Assembly: GCA_020852155.1 (NCBI GenBank)
Contig: JADZBJ010000272.1
Coordinates: 1-17,347, forward strand
From: Saprospiraceae bacterium
Lineage (GTDB): Bacteria; Bacteroidota; Bacteroidia; Chitinophagales; Saprospiraceae
Reading direction: 5' to 3'
DNA: 17,347 bases
Part shown: positions 6,506 through 14,138 of the stretch, piece by piece
How positions within the stretch are numbered: the stretch's first letter is position 1
How the letters are laid out: each line of letters starts with the position of its first letter
The notes under the pieces: generated by a model
What the model saw: only the letters and a program-made list of their open reading frames with translations
What the model was told of the DNA's origin: nothing
Databases searched by the model: none
Translations under genes and position numbers: made by a program

Positions 6506-8618
6506 CAACCACACACAAAGGCTGACAAGAGCCGGAGTATTAATTACCCTCGGAATTATTTTCGGAGATATCGGCACGTCCCCTTTGTATGTGATGAAGG
6601 CGATTGTGGGATCCGCTCCTATCAGCAGTGAGTTGATTCTGGGCGCCGTATCCCTGGTATTCTGGACGCTCACCATTCAAACCACGCTGAAATACGTAGT
6701 ACTTACACTTCGGGCGGATAACAAAGGAGAAGGCGGTATATTCTCGCTTTACACACTGGTGCGCCGCCGCCGAAAATGGCTGTTATTTCCGGCCATTCTG
6801 GGCGGCGCTGCCATGCTGGCCGATGGTATGATTACACCGCCTATTTCTGTGTCATCAGCCATTGAAGGCCTGGAGCCGTTGTTACACCTGGCGCCGGATC
6901 AATACGCAGAGCGCAGCAAAGACAGTATTGTCATCAGTGAAGTCGTAACACTGTTAGGCGCGCCCGACAGTGGCGCAGTGTCAGCGACACACAGCATGGC
7001 AACCCAAAAAATGCTCAACATCATGCACCCGATTGAGCATGACAGCCATGGCGGCGGGAAGCCCAACTGGTTGATTATGGGTATTGTGATGGCCATCATT
7101 TCAGCCCTGTTTTTCAGCCAGCGTTTTGGTACTGCGGCCGTCGGTAAAGGCTTTGGCCCCATCATGCTGATCTGGTTCTCCATGCTGGGTTTGCTGGGTA
7201 TTTCACAAATCATCCACGAACCGGGCGTATTCATGGCGCTCAGTCCGGTATATGCGGTTAAAACATTGCTGCACAGCCCCAGCGCCCTGCTGATCCTGAG
7301 CGGTGTTTTCCTTTGCACCACTGGCGCAGAAGCGCTCTATGCCGACCTCGGTCACTGCGGGCGAAAAAATATCGAAGTTGCCTGGATTTTTGTAAAAACG
7401 ACGCTGGTCTTGAACTATCTCGGCCAAGCCGCCTGGTTGCTGCAATTTGAAGGTCAGACATTGCCGGAAAATCCATTTTACGGCGTTATGCCCGACTGGT
7501 TCCGCTGGCCAGGTTTGATTATTGCCACGCTGGCCACCATCGTAGCGAGTCAGGCGCTGATTTCAGGCGCATTTACCCTGGCCTCCGAGGCCATCCGCCT
7601 GGGACTATTGCCCAAACTAACGGTCAAGTTCCCAACCGACGCCAAAGGGCAGATTTATGTACCTTCTGTGAACACATTCTTGTGGGCGGGCTGTGTTGGC
7701 GTCGTACTATTTTTCAAAAAAAGTAGTGCGATGGAACACGCCTATGGTTTGGCCATCATTCTGGCCATGCTCAGCACAACGATTCTGTTGGCCAACTGGC
7801 TGGTCACCAGACGCGTCAATCCGGCGCTGGTTTGGTTGTTCCTGATTGCTTACCTGATTATTGAAGGCGGATTCCTGTTTGCCAACGCATTGAAATTTAT
7901 GGAAGGCGGTTATGTCACGCTCATCATGGCCTCATTGCTGTTCGGCTTTATGCTGCTCTGGGTCATGGCCAAAAAAATCCGCCAACGCTACGAAGACAAG
8001 GTGCGCATCAATGATTATCTGGATCAACTGATTATGTTGAGTAACGACACCAGAGTCGCGAAATATGCCACCAACCTGGTGTTCCTCAGCGACGTTGCCA
8101 GCCCTAAAAAAGCAGAGGCGAAAGTCATGTATTCCATCCTGCAAACACAGCCCAAACGCGCCGATATTTATTGGTTTGTGCACATCGAAACCACCGACGA
8201 GCCACATACACAGGAATATGAGGTGTCCAGAATTTCAGACAACGACGTGTACAAGGTGAATTTCAGGTTAGGCTTCCGCGTACAACAACGCATGAATGTC
8301 TTCATGAAAAAAGTCATCGAGGAAATGGTGGAAGCCGGTGAAATTGATATGAACAACCGCTACCACTCCTTTTCGACCCAATACCCTACCGGCGACATGA
8401 AATTTGTCATCATTCAGGAGTTTCTTTCGCACGACAATGAACTGCCCTGGACGGAGCAGTTGATCCTTGAAATTTACCTGGCGGCAAAATCATGGGTGTC
8501 TTCACCGAAAAACTGGTTCGGACTGGATTCGGATTCCGTAGAAATGGAAGAAGCGCCTTTGATCCTTCAACCCATTAAGGAGGTCAAATTGACCAAAACC
8601 AACCGAAGGAAAGGTTAA
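6492..8618 (+). CDS. kup: KUP-family potassium uptake transporter
   Basis: The protein has 708 residues; E. coli Kup has 622. It is an inner-membrane K+ importer of the KUP/HAK/KT family, thought to work as a K+/H+ symporter. The signature GDIGTSPLY is at 25-33. GGIFSLY (81-87), MITPPISVSSAIEGLE (113-128) and QRFGTAAVGKGFGPIMLIWF (210-229) follow in family order. About a dozen hydrophobic segments extend to around residue 495. A hydrophilic cytoplasmic C-terminal domain (about 500-708) follows. Between 130 and 192 there is extra sequence not expected between these helices, ending in a His-rich part (HPIEHDSHGGGKPN). The gene starts 56 bp after glmM and is probably co-transcribed with it. Confidence 0.93.
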   Translation: MSQHHNHTQRLTRAGVLITLGIIFGDIGTSPLYVMKAIVGSAPISSELILGAVSLVFWTLTIQTTLKYVVLTLRADNKGEGGIFSLYTLVRRRRKWLLFPAILGGAAMLADGMITPPISVSSAIEGLEPLLHLAPDQYAERSKDSIVISEVVTLLGAPDSGAVSATHSMATQKMLNIMHPIEHDSHGGGKPNWLIMGIVMAIISALFFSQRFGTAAVGKGFGPIMLIWFSMLGLLGISQIIHEPGVFMALSPVYAVKTLLHSPSALLILSGVFLCTTGAEALYADLGHCGRKNIEVAWIFVKTTLVLNYLGQAAWLLQFEGQTLPENPFYGVMPDWFRWPGLIIATLATIVASQALISGAFTLASEAIRLGLLPKLTVKFPTDAKGQIYVPSVNTFLWAGCVGVVLFFKKSSAMEHAYGLAIILAMLSTTILLANWLVTRRVNPALVWLFLIAYLIIEGGFLFANALKFMEGGYVTLIMASLLFGFMLLWVMAKKIRQRYEDKVRINDYLDQLIMLSNDTRVAKYATNLVFLSDVASPKKAEAKVMYSILQTQPKRADIYWFVHIETTDEPHTQEYEVSRISDNDVYKVNFRLGFRVQQRMNVFMKKVIEEMVEAGEIDMNNRYHSFSTQYPTGDMKFVIIQEFLSHDNELPWTEQLILEIYLAAKSWVSSPKNWFGLDSDSVEMEEAPLILQPIKEVKLTKTNRRKG

Positions 8619-8626
8619 GCGGACAT

Positions 8627-8692
8627 TAGGGAATCGGATTTGTGCCGCCCCCGAACAAGCGCTAAACCTTCGTTTCAAAAATTTGTTGAAAC
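8627..8692. repeat. Partial copy of the P3-type repeat arm with a small hairpin
   Basis: TAGGGAATCGGATTTGTGCC at 8627-8646 closely matches the left arm of palindrome P3 (15924-15945) and, in reverse complement, its right arm. No matching second arm is seen here. A separate hairpin, GTTTCAA/TTGAAAC with a 7-base loop, lies at 8672-8692. The whole segment sits between kup and the DUF2452 gene. Confidence 0.6.
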
Positions 8693-8705
8693 AGGAAATA
8701 TTGCC

Positions 8706-9170
8706 ATGGTAGAAGATACCTACAAGGAAAAGAACGAGGCTTTTGTCAATCCGATTGACAAAACCAAGGTAGCCGAAAACCCCGGTCTGTTGCCCTATGC
8801 GCATACTTCCGGCAGCGCTGTTATTCGCCCGGAAGACAAAGGGCGCATTCGCGGCAATGCCATGACGGCTATGTACGACCAGACCGACCGGCAAATGGAA
8901 CAACTGCAAAAACAGATGGAAACGCTGGTGAATCAAGCGCGTTCGCTCAATGAACGAATGCAAATCAGCGAATTGATCTACCAGGCAGAAGTTCCTTTCC
9001 AGCCAGTGATTCACCATATTTATCATCTGTATCAACGCCACTCGGATGGCGGCCGACTGCTTTCCATGATTGCACCCAACGAGTGGGGCCGTCGAAACCC
9101 CTACGAACACCTGGCAACTGTCAGGCTGCTGGGCGATCACACGTGGGAAGTAATGGGCGGCGGAGTTTGA
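8706..9170 (+). CDS. DUF2452 family protein
   Basis: The protein has 154 residues, taking ATG 8706 as start. The frame is open further upstream, but that part falls in a dispersed repeat and is not family-like. Recognisable DUF2452 blocks are FVNPIDKTKVAENPGLLPYAH near the N-terminus, the central helix YDQTDRQMEQLQKQMETLV and the C-terminal LSMIAPNEWGRR and LGDHTWEVM. The family occurs in bacteria and in eukaryotes (C1orf50-type proteins). Its function is unknown. There is no signal peptide or membrane helix, so it should be cytosolic. The middle region is likely a long coiled helix. The gene lies 87 bp after kup and 68 bp before the Nfu gene on the same strand, but a shared function is not evident. 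Confidence 0.85.
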   Translation: MVEDTYKEKNEAFVNPIDKTKVAENPGLLPYAHTSGSAVIRPEDKGRIRGNAMTAMYDQTDRQMEQLQKQMETLVNQARSLNERMQISELIYQAEVPFQPVIHHIYHLYQRHSDGGRLLSMIAPNEWGRRNPYEHLATVRLLGDHTWEVMGGGV

Positions 9171-9238
9171 TCCGTTAACCGAATATTAAAAAAAAGCGCG
9201 ACCTTGCGCTAACAAATGAATTATCCTGTATTCAAAAC

Positions 9239-9502
9239 ATGATTAATAAACAGAACATCCTTGACCGAATTGAAGCAGCCCTCGACAACATTCGCCCCCA
9301 CCTCAATGTGGACGGCGGCGATGTGGAACTGGTCGAACTAACTGACGACATGCAGGTGAAAATCCGCTGGAAAGGCATGTGCGAATCCTGCAACATGTCG
9401 GCCATGACCCTTAAAGCAGGTATTCAGGAAGCCATCAAAAACAAAGCGCCGGAAGTCGTAAGCGTCGAGGCCATCAATGGCGTTGGACTGGAAACTGCGT
9501 AG
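9239..9502 (+). CDS. Nfu-type Fe-S cluster scaffold (NifU C-terminal domain)
   Basis: This 87-residue protein consists of a single NifU C-terminal domain. The start (MINKQNILDRIEAALDNIRP) and the HLNVDGGDVELVEL block are typical. The cluster-binding CxxC (Cys48, Cys51) sits in GMCESCNMSAMTLKAGIQEA. Nfu proteins hold a 4Fe-4S cluster between two subunits and pass it to target enzymes in the cytosol. Stand-alone domains of this length are common in Bacteroidota. It is the last gene of the plus-strand run and is closed by a strong terminator. Confidence 0.92.
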   Translation: MINKQNILDRIEAALDNIRPHLNVDGGDVELVELTDDMQVKIRWKGMCESCNMSAMTLKAGIQEAIKNKAPEVVSVEAINGVGLETA

Positions 9503-9521
9503 TTTCACGTTTGATTGAACC

Positions 9522-9534
9522 GGGGCTTTGCCCC
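9522..9534 (+). other. Small GC-rich hairpin before the terminator
   Basis: GGGGC-TTT-GCCCC forms a 5-bp stem 20 bp after the Nfu stop codon. It is followed by TTAAAA and not by a T-run. It may stabilise the 3' end of the transcript ahead of the main terminator at 9545-9587. Confidence 0.5.
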
Positions 9535-9544
9535 TTAAAATACC

Positions 9545-9587
9545 ACACCCCCTGTTTCGGATAAATCCGAAGCAGGGGGTGTTTTTT
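9545..9587 (+). terminator. Strong Rho-independent terminator after the Nfu gene
   Basis: A 17-bp stem (9545-9561 with 9566-9582, one T-G wobble) has a 4-base TAAA loop. It contains ACACCCCCTG and its complement CAGGGGGTGT. Six T residues follow (9582-9587). It ends the glmM-kup-DUF2452-nfu run. The gene on the opposite strand stops at 9609, so the hairpin may serve both sides, although the minus-side U-run is poor. Confidence 0.92.
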
Positions 9588-9608
9588 CTGCGTTTAACCT
9601 GAAACCCC

Positions 9609-10493
9609 TCAACCTATTTTAACCGAAGTCATCGTCAGCGCACCTGCGACGGCGCGGTCGTTGAACAGGGAAACATCTTCGCCTTTTTCCTGCAAAGCCA
9701 GGGTGTATAACAAGGGCAGAAAGTGTTCGGGCGTCGGGATGGCCAGGTCAAAAGCCTTACCCTGCGAACGGAAATTGATGAGCGGTTCGTGGTTACCCGA
9801 CTGTATGCTGCTCTTCATCTTCTCGTTGGCTTCCGTGGCCCAATCGTAAGCAAAACCGACTTCATTCAGTTTGTTCCATGCTACTTTGCCGAGGTTGTGT
9901 ACCATATTGCCGCTACCGACAATCAACACCCCTTTTCGCCGCAAGGCGGATAGTTCTTTGGCCAGGTCGTAATGCCATTGAGGAGACTGGCGGTAGTCGA
10001 GGCTCATTTGAATGACGGGTACATCAGCATTGGGATACAAGTGCTTGATGACCGACCAGGCTCCGTGGTCAAGACCCCATTTTTCGTCGAGCCCGACCTG
10101 TGTTTTTTTGACCAGGTTTTGGGTTTCTTTCGCCAGTTCCGGACTGCCCGGCGCCGGATATTGCACGTCAAAGAGCGCCTTGGGAAATCCGCCGAAATCG
10201 TGGATGGTTGGCGGGTTGTTCATGGCCGTAACAAAAGTGCCCTGCGTTTCCCAGTGCGCCGAAATGCAGAGGATTGCTGTCGGACGAGCGATCTCGCTGG
10301 AAACCCGGCGAAACCCTGTCACAAACTCGTTTTCCTCGATGGCGTTCATCGGACTGCCGTGGCCAAGAAAAAGAACCGGCAAACGGTCTGTATTGCTCAG
10401 CCCTTCGCTCATTTTACCTAATTCACTGAGTTTCATTGTTGCTCCGATTGCTGGCAAAATTGCCAATGCTTTTAAAAATTTTTTTCTGTCCAT
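9609..10493 (-). CDS. DODA-type (class III) extradiol ring-opening dioxygenase, YgiD-like
   Basis: The protein has 294 residues and belongs to the LigB/DODA superfamily, which opens catechol-type rings. E. coli YgiD acts on L-DOPA. The four metal-ligand positions of YgiD-type enzymes are visible as His45 (LGHGSPM), His80 (SAHWET), His199 (GSGNMVHN) and His257 (PTPEHFLP). His143 (DHGAW) is the second-shell histidine. An N-terminal extension of about 36 residues (MDRKKFLKALAILPAIGA...) precedes the catalytic domain. It looks like a weak export or Tat-like leader without the double arginine. The gene is the third of a minus-strand operon and starts 33 bp after the esterase stop. The substrate is not known; a DOPA-like catechol is a guess from the family. 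Confidence 0.88.
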   Translation of the reverse strand: MDRKKFLKALAILPAIGATMKLSELGKMSEGLSNTDRLPVLFLGHGSPMNAIEENEFVTGFRRVSSEIARPTAILCISAHWETQGTFVTAMNNPPTIHDFGGFPKALFDVQYPAPGSPELAKETQNLVKKTQVGLDEKWGLDHGAWSVIKHLYPNADVPVIQMSLDYRQSPQWHYDLAKELSALRRKGVLIVGSGNMVHNLGKVAWNKLNEVGFAYDWATEANEKMKSSIQSGNHEPLINFRSQGKAFDLAIPTPEHFLPLLYTLALQEKGEDVSLFNDRAVAGALTMTSVKIG

Positions 10494-10526
10494 GTTATAC
10501 CCGGATTAATATCAGGATTTAAATGA

Positions 10527-11225
10527 TTAATGATTCAGCCAGTTAATCAAGTCGGCAAGCATGGCACGGTTGATTTCATGCCCGGCCTCGTATTGATGGA
10601 GTTGGGGTGTGATACCGAGCGTTTTGATATAAGCCTCGGCGGTTGTCGCATATTGTACAGGCAATACGTTGTCGTTTTTGCCATGTAAAATAAGGATATT
10701 CAGGTTTTTAAAAGCCTGGGTAGTTGCCGTTTTAGGCTTGATATCATCCAGCACTCGCCCGCTGATGGCCGCAATGCCGTTGACCAAATCCGGGCGCGTC
10801 AAGGCTACGCTGTAACTCATAATAGCGCCCTGACTGAACCCGCACAGATAAACTTCCTTGCTCTTGTACTTTTCCCTGATTTGCCCGATAAATTGAATGA
10901 TGGTATTGCGGCTTTTTTCCGCCTGTTCAGGATTGTAAACAGGTTTGCCCGTTGACAAATCAACCTGATACCAGGCAAAGCGGTTGTTACCCAACTCAAT
11001 AGGTGCGCGCGCTGAAATAACCAGGTATTTGTCAGGCAGTTGATCGGCCAGCGAAAACAAGTCCGCCTCGTTGCTGCCCACACCGTGCAGTAAAATCAAC
11101 ACGGGTGGGCTGGAGGATTTTATTTTGGGCGCTCTGACCAGATACTTCAACGCCGGTACAGTGTCGCTGGCCATGCATTGGCTCATCGTCATAGCGAGCA
11201 AAAGAAGGATCGTGAAGGCTTTCAT
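10527..11225 (-). CDS. Secreted phospholipase/carboxylesterase-family alpha/beta hydrolase
   Basis: The protein has 232 residues. The N-terminus MKAFTILLLLAMTMSQCMA is a signal peptide, probably cut before Ser20, so the enzyme is periplasmic or secreted. The oxyanion region LILLHGVGSNEADL (43-56), the nucleophile elbow CGFSQGA (Ser131), Asp185 in HGKNDNVLP and His216 in AGHEI complete the catalytic triad. The pattern fits the PF02230 group (YpfH- and MhqD-like esterases). It is the second gene of the operon, 7 bp after the YceI stop and 33 bp before the dioxygenase. The Cys at position 17 does not form a convincing lipobox. The substrate is unknown. Confidence 0.85.
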   Translation of the reverse strand: MKAFTILLLLAMTMSQCMASDTVPALKYLVRAPKIKSSSPPVLILLHGVGSNEADLFSLADQLPDKYLVISARAPIELGNNRFAWYQVDLSTGKPVYNPEQAEKSRNTIIQFIGQIREKYKSKEVYLCGFSQGAIMSYSVALTRPDLVNGIAAISGRVLDDIKPKTATTQAFKNLNILILHGKNDNVLPVQYATTAEAYIKTLGITPQLHQYEAGHEINRAMLADLINWLNH

Positions 11226-11232
11226 GTGCGAT

Positions 11233-11769
11233 TTAATTGGCTTGTTTCACGAACTGAAGTTCGGCAGCGATGCGGACGTCTTCGCTCACGAGTACGCCAC
11301 CTGCTTCCAGTGCAGCATTCCAGTTCAAACCAAAATCAGTGCGATTGATCTTTCCAGTGATTGAAAAACCAGCCTTTTCATTGCCCCATGGGTCTTTGTT
11401 GGTACCGGAAAATTCAACATCCAGGGTTACGGGCTTGGAAACGCCTTTGATGGTCAGGTCGCCCATAATGGTGCCAGAAGCGGCATCGTAATGGTTGCTG
11501 GAAAATGCGATGTTCGGAAACTGCTCTGTGTCAAAAAAGTCAGGGCTTTTCAAGTGTCCGTCACGTTGTTCATTGGCGGTATTAACGGAACCTGCATTGG
11601 CTGTGAATGCCACTTTTGCATCGTTGAAATTGGCATCGGATGCGGCTACTTCACCACTGATGACATTGAATTGGCCCGTTACGTTCGTGATCATGAGGTG
11701 CTTGACCTTGAAAGTCAATTCGCTGTGGGTGGGGTCCAAAGACCATTTAGTGCTATTGTCGTTTGCCAT
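11233..11769 (-). CDS. YceI family (lipocalin-like) protein
   Basis: The protein has 178 residues, taking the ATG at 11769. The frame is open further upstream, to 11952, but that would run into the divergent Crp/Fnr gene, and MANDNSTKWSLDPTHSEL is the usual YceI N-terminus. Visible blocks are WSLDPTHSELTFKVKHLMI, GHLKSPDFFD, FPNIAFSS, GDLTIKGVSKPV and FGLNWNAALE. YceI proteins form a long beta-barrel that binds isoprenoid chains such as polyprenyl or ubiquinone tails. With this start there is no signal peptide, so it would be cytosolic; an internal upstream start could give a leader-like segment. It is the first gene of a three-gene operon. Confidence 0.88.
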   Translation of the reverse strand: MANDNSTKWSLDPTHSELTFKVKHLMITNVTGQFNVISGEVAASDANFNDAKVAFTANAGSVNTANEQRDGHLKSPDFFDTEQFPNIAFSSNHYDAASGTIMGDLTIKGVSKPVTLDVEFSGTNKDPWGNEKAGFSITGKINRTDFGLNWNAALEAGGVLVSEDVRIAAELQFVKQAN

Positions 11770-11916
11770 GTTTATGGATTGTAAAAGTTGTTTGCTTGTC
11801 AACATTGACGATGCAAAGGTCAGAGCAACCACCGTAGTGAGGGTATTAAAAATCGGAAGGATGGTTGTAAAATCAGGAAGTCGGGTAATGTTATTTAGGA
11901 AATCATATTTTGCAGC
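11770..11916. promoter_or_regulatory. Divergent promoter region of the YceI operon and the Crp/Fnr gene
   Basis: This 147-bp gap separates two divergent start codons, so both promoters should lie here. I do not see a clean TAnnTTTG box or an obvious palindromic operator. Regulation of the YceI operon by the adjacent Crp/Fnr protein is inferred from position only. Confidence 0.4.
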
Positions 11917-12522
11917 ATGAATTCGACTGAACTGCTTTTGGCGTATTTTCAAAAATTTCTGCCCTTTGAAAAGGAAGAACAGGAGTTAATTACAACTCGT
12001 GTAACATCACGTAAAGTAAAACGGCGACAGGTGATTTTGCAGGAAGGTTTTGTGTGTCGTCACTATTCATTTGTGGCAAAAGGCTGTTTCAAAATGTATG
12101 GTGTTGATGCACGAGGCACGGCACACAACATCCAGTTTGCCGCAGAAAACGACTGGATTGCCGACATTGGCAGTTTTCATTCACGCAAACCCAGCCAACT
12201 GTTCATCAAAGCCATAGAACCTTCAGAAATTATACAAATAGAGCAGCAAGACTTGTATTTTCTATACCTGAACATCCCGAAACTCGACAGAATCTTCAAG
12301 GTCATCGTGGAAAACAAGTTTGTAGAATTGCAAAATCGTTTGCTGCAATCCTTCAGTTCGAACGCCGATGAACGGTATTTGTCATTCCTGGAGCAATATC
12401 CTCACCTTTCAAACCGCCTGCCCAACACCCAAATTGCGTCGTACCTCGGTATCACACCGGAATTTTTGAGTAAAATCAGGGGTAAGAGGCCCGGTCACGT
12501 CGATTATATTAATCTAGGTTAA
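11917..12522 (+). CDS. Crp/Fnr family transcriptional regulator
   Basis: The protein has 201 residues. The N-terminal cyclic-nucleotide-binding-like beta-roll (about 15-130) has HYSFVAKGCFKMYGVDARGT near residues 49-68. It is followed by the long dimerisation helix (FKVIVENKFVELQNRLLQ, about 127-144). A short C-terminal helix-turn-helix (LPNTQIASYLGITPEFLSKI) lies at 168-187. There is no N-terminal or internal cysteine set as in Fnr, and no clear cAMP-binding motif, so the effector is unknown. The winged part is short, as in many Bacteroidota members. It faces the YceI-esterase-dioxygenase operon across 147 bp and probably controls it. It ends 55 bp before the next plus-strand gene. Confidence 0.9.
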   Translation: MNSTELLLAYFQKFLPFEKEEQELITTRVTSRKVKRRQVILQEGFVCRHYSFVAKGCFKMYGVDARGTAHNIQFAAENDWIADIGSFHSRKPSQLFIKAIEPSEIIQIEQQDLYFLYLNIPKLDRIFKVIVENKFVELQNRLLQSFSSNADERYLSFLEQYPHLSNRLPNTQIASYLGITPEFLSKIRGKRPGHVDYINLG

Positions 12523-12577
12523 GGGTCAGTTTTTTCATGCCCATCAACCTTTGCAACATCATTCAATTACATAAAAA

Positions 12578-14110
12578 ATGATGATAAAAAAGACATTAAC
12601 CTGGGTATATTGCTTCGTTACAGCCAACATTTTTGGCCAAAATATCCAATTTCAGCATCAGGAATTCGAGGCCATAAACGTTCATGCTTCTGTTGTATCA
12701 CTCGATGGCGAAGACGTTTTGAAAGTCGAAAGAGATCTGAATGCACTTCCTTTCGATGTGAAAAGATTGGAAGCAACGGTGGACGAACCGACATTTGTCA
12801 AATTGAAAAACGTTCGTTTCAGCAACGGAACCCTCGAAGTCAAGATGTTAAGCCGCATCCAAAATCCTTCGCCATTCGAGTTCGCGCAGGGGTTTATCGG
12901 TCTGGCATTTCGGATTGATGAACAGCATAAAGCCTTTGAATCCATTTATCTGCGCCCCAGAGTCGGCAGGTCGGATAACCAGAAATCCAGAAATCACACG
13001 GTCCAGTATTTCGCTTTTCCGGACTTTAAATTCGAGCGGCTGCGGAGAGAATTCCCGGAAACCTATGAAACGACCGCGCCCGTCAATATTGAAGAATGGA
13101 TTACTATTCGGCTTGAAATAACGGACGAAAGGGCTGAACTTTTTGTCAATAACGCGAAATACTCAACCTTCGTCGTGCCGAAAATGCTCGGTAAAACGAC
13201 TTCAGGCAGCATTGGCCTTTGGGTGGATATCGGTACGGAAGGCTACTTTAAAGATTTGAAAATTTCGGATAGCAAACCTAAAAAACAGTTGAGAAGGGTT
13301 TTTCAAGCGAGCGATGTGTTCAATCCTGTTCCTTATGGCGACAACCCCGAAGCGGGGAAATATGCTCAAACAGCCGACGCCAAAATCTACTACGAAGTCT
13401 ATGGAAAAGGCCAGCCAATTGTAGTTTTGCATGGTGGCGGTTTGGGTTCGACCATTGAAATGGCTGAATTTATTGATAGTTTAAAATCCAGCCATCGGGT
13501 CATCGCAGTGTCAACACGCGGGCACGGCAAATCAGAAATCGGTTCATTGCCAATGACTTATGAGCAAAAAGTCGAGGATATCATGACTGTCATCAAAAAT
13601 GTAACAAGCGAACCAGTGACGGTTCTGGGCTTCAGCGACGGCGCGTACACAGGCTACAAACTGGCTAGCCTTTACCCCAAAACGGTCAAAAATCTGATTG
13701 CTATAGGTGCCGGTGAGCAAATACCCGGCTTGCGAAAAGTGATACTTGATGCCGACGCCGCCTACAAAATGGATTCCTTATACTGGAAACAGCAACTGGC
13801 CCTGATGCCCGAACCGCAGCGATTGAAGGAATTCTGGAAGAACATGGAAACGTTTTACAACACCATGACAGCCAGTAAAGCATTGTTCAATTCAATCCAA
13901 TGTCCTGTGCTGTTAGTGGCTGGCGAACAAGACCGAAACGCGCCACTGCCGACGGTGATCAACGCCTACAACATGATCCCTGACTGCCAACTAAGCATTG
14001 TTCCGAATGCAGGCCACGTTGTTTTTACAGAAAATTTTGCAGCGGTTTGGGCGAGCATTGCCCCATTTCTAAGAAAACAGGAAACAAATCAGACCGAAGG
14101 TAAAAGGTGA
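12578..14110 (+). CDS. Secreted ConA-like domain fused to an alpha/beta hydrolase
   Basis: The protein has 510 residues. MMIKKTLTWVYCFVTANIFGQ is a likely signal peptide (the second ATG is an equally good start). Residues of about 22-230 form a beta-rich domain with FIGLAFRIDE, VNIEEWITIRLEI, AELFVNN and GSIGLWVDIGTEGYFKDLKI. That pattern is typical of LamG/ConA-like or DUF1080-type jelly rolls that bind or cut glycans. Residues of about 265-500 form an alpha/beta hydrolase with VVLHGGGLGS (282-291), the nucleophile elbow GFSDGA (Ser353), Asp452 in GEQDRNAP and His480 in NAGHVVF. The hydrolase half is most like proline-iminopeptidase or haloalkane-type folds, but the substrate is unknown. The fusion may target an exported esterase to a polymer. 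It ends 28 bp before the convergent AraC gene. Confidence 0.8.
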   Translation: MMIKKTLTWVYCFVTANIFGQNIQFQHQEFEAINVHASVVSLDGEDVLKVERDLNALPFDVKRLEATVDEPTFVKLKNVRFSNGTLEVKMLSRIQNPSPFEFAQGFIGLAFRIDEQHKAFESIYLRPRVGRSDNQKSRNHTVQYFAFPDFKFERLRREFPETYETTAPVNIEEWITIRLEITDERAELFVNNAKYSTFVVPKMLGKTTSGSIGLWVDIGTEGYFKDLKISDSKPKKQLRRVFQASDVFNPVPYGDNPEAGKYAQTADAKIYYEVYGKGQPIVVLHGGGLGSTIEMAEFIDSLKSSHRVIAVSTRGHGKSEIGSLPMTYEQKVEDIMTVIKNVTSEPVTVLGFSDGAYTGYKLASLYPKTVKNLIAIGAGEQIPGLRKVILDADAAYKMDSLYWKQQLALMPEPQRLKEFWKNMETFYNTMTASKALFNSIQCPVLLVAGEQDRNAPLPTVINAYNMIPDCQLSIVPNAGHVVFTENFAAVWASIAPFLRKQETNQTEGKR

Positions 14111-14138
14111 AGGATAGATTAATCTTTATCCAGGCTGT

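Noticed and set aside
8640..8705. Upstream extension of the DUF2452 protein from a TTG
   Set aside because: The added residues come from a dispersed repeat segment and the family match begins after the ATG at 8706.
8502..9140. 212-residue minus-strand frame across the kup end and the DUF2452 gene
   Set aside because: It is antisense to two well-supported genes and crosses a repeat; it does not resemble any family I know.
11770..11952. Upstream extension of the YceI protein by 61 residues
   Set aside because: It would overlap the divergent Crp/Fnr start, and the usual YceI N-terminus begins at the ATG at 11769. The extension does contain a hydrophobic part, so an exported form is not fully excluded.
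14111..14138. Bidirectional terminator between the convergent hydrolase and AraC genes
   Set aside because: A weak GGATA...TATCC hairpin is present but has no T-run on either side, so the call is not supported.
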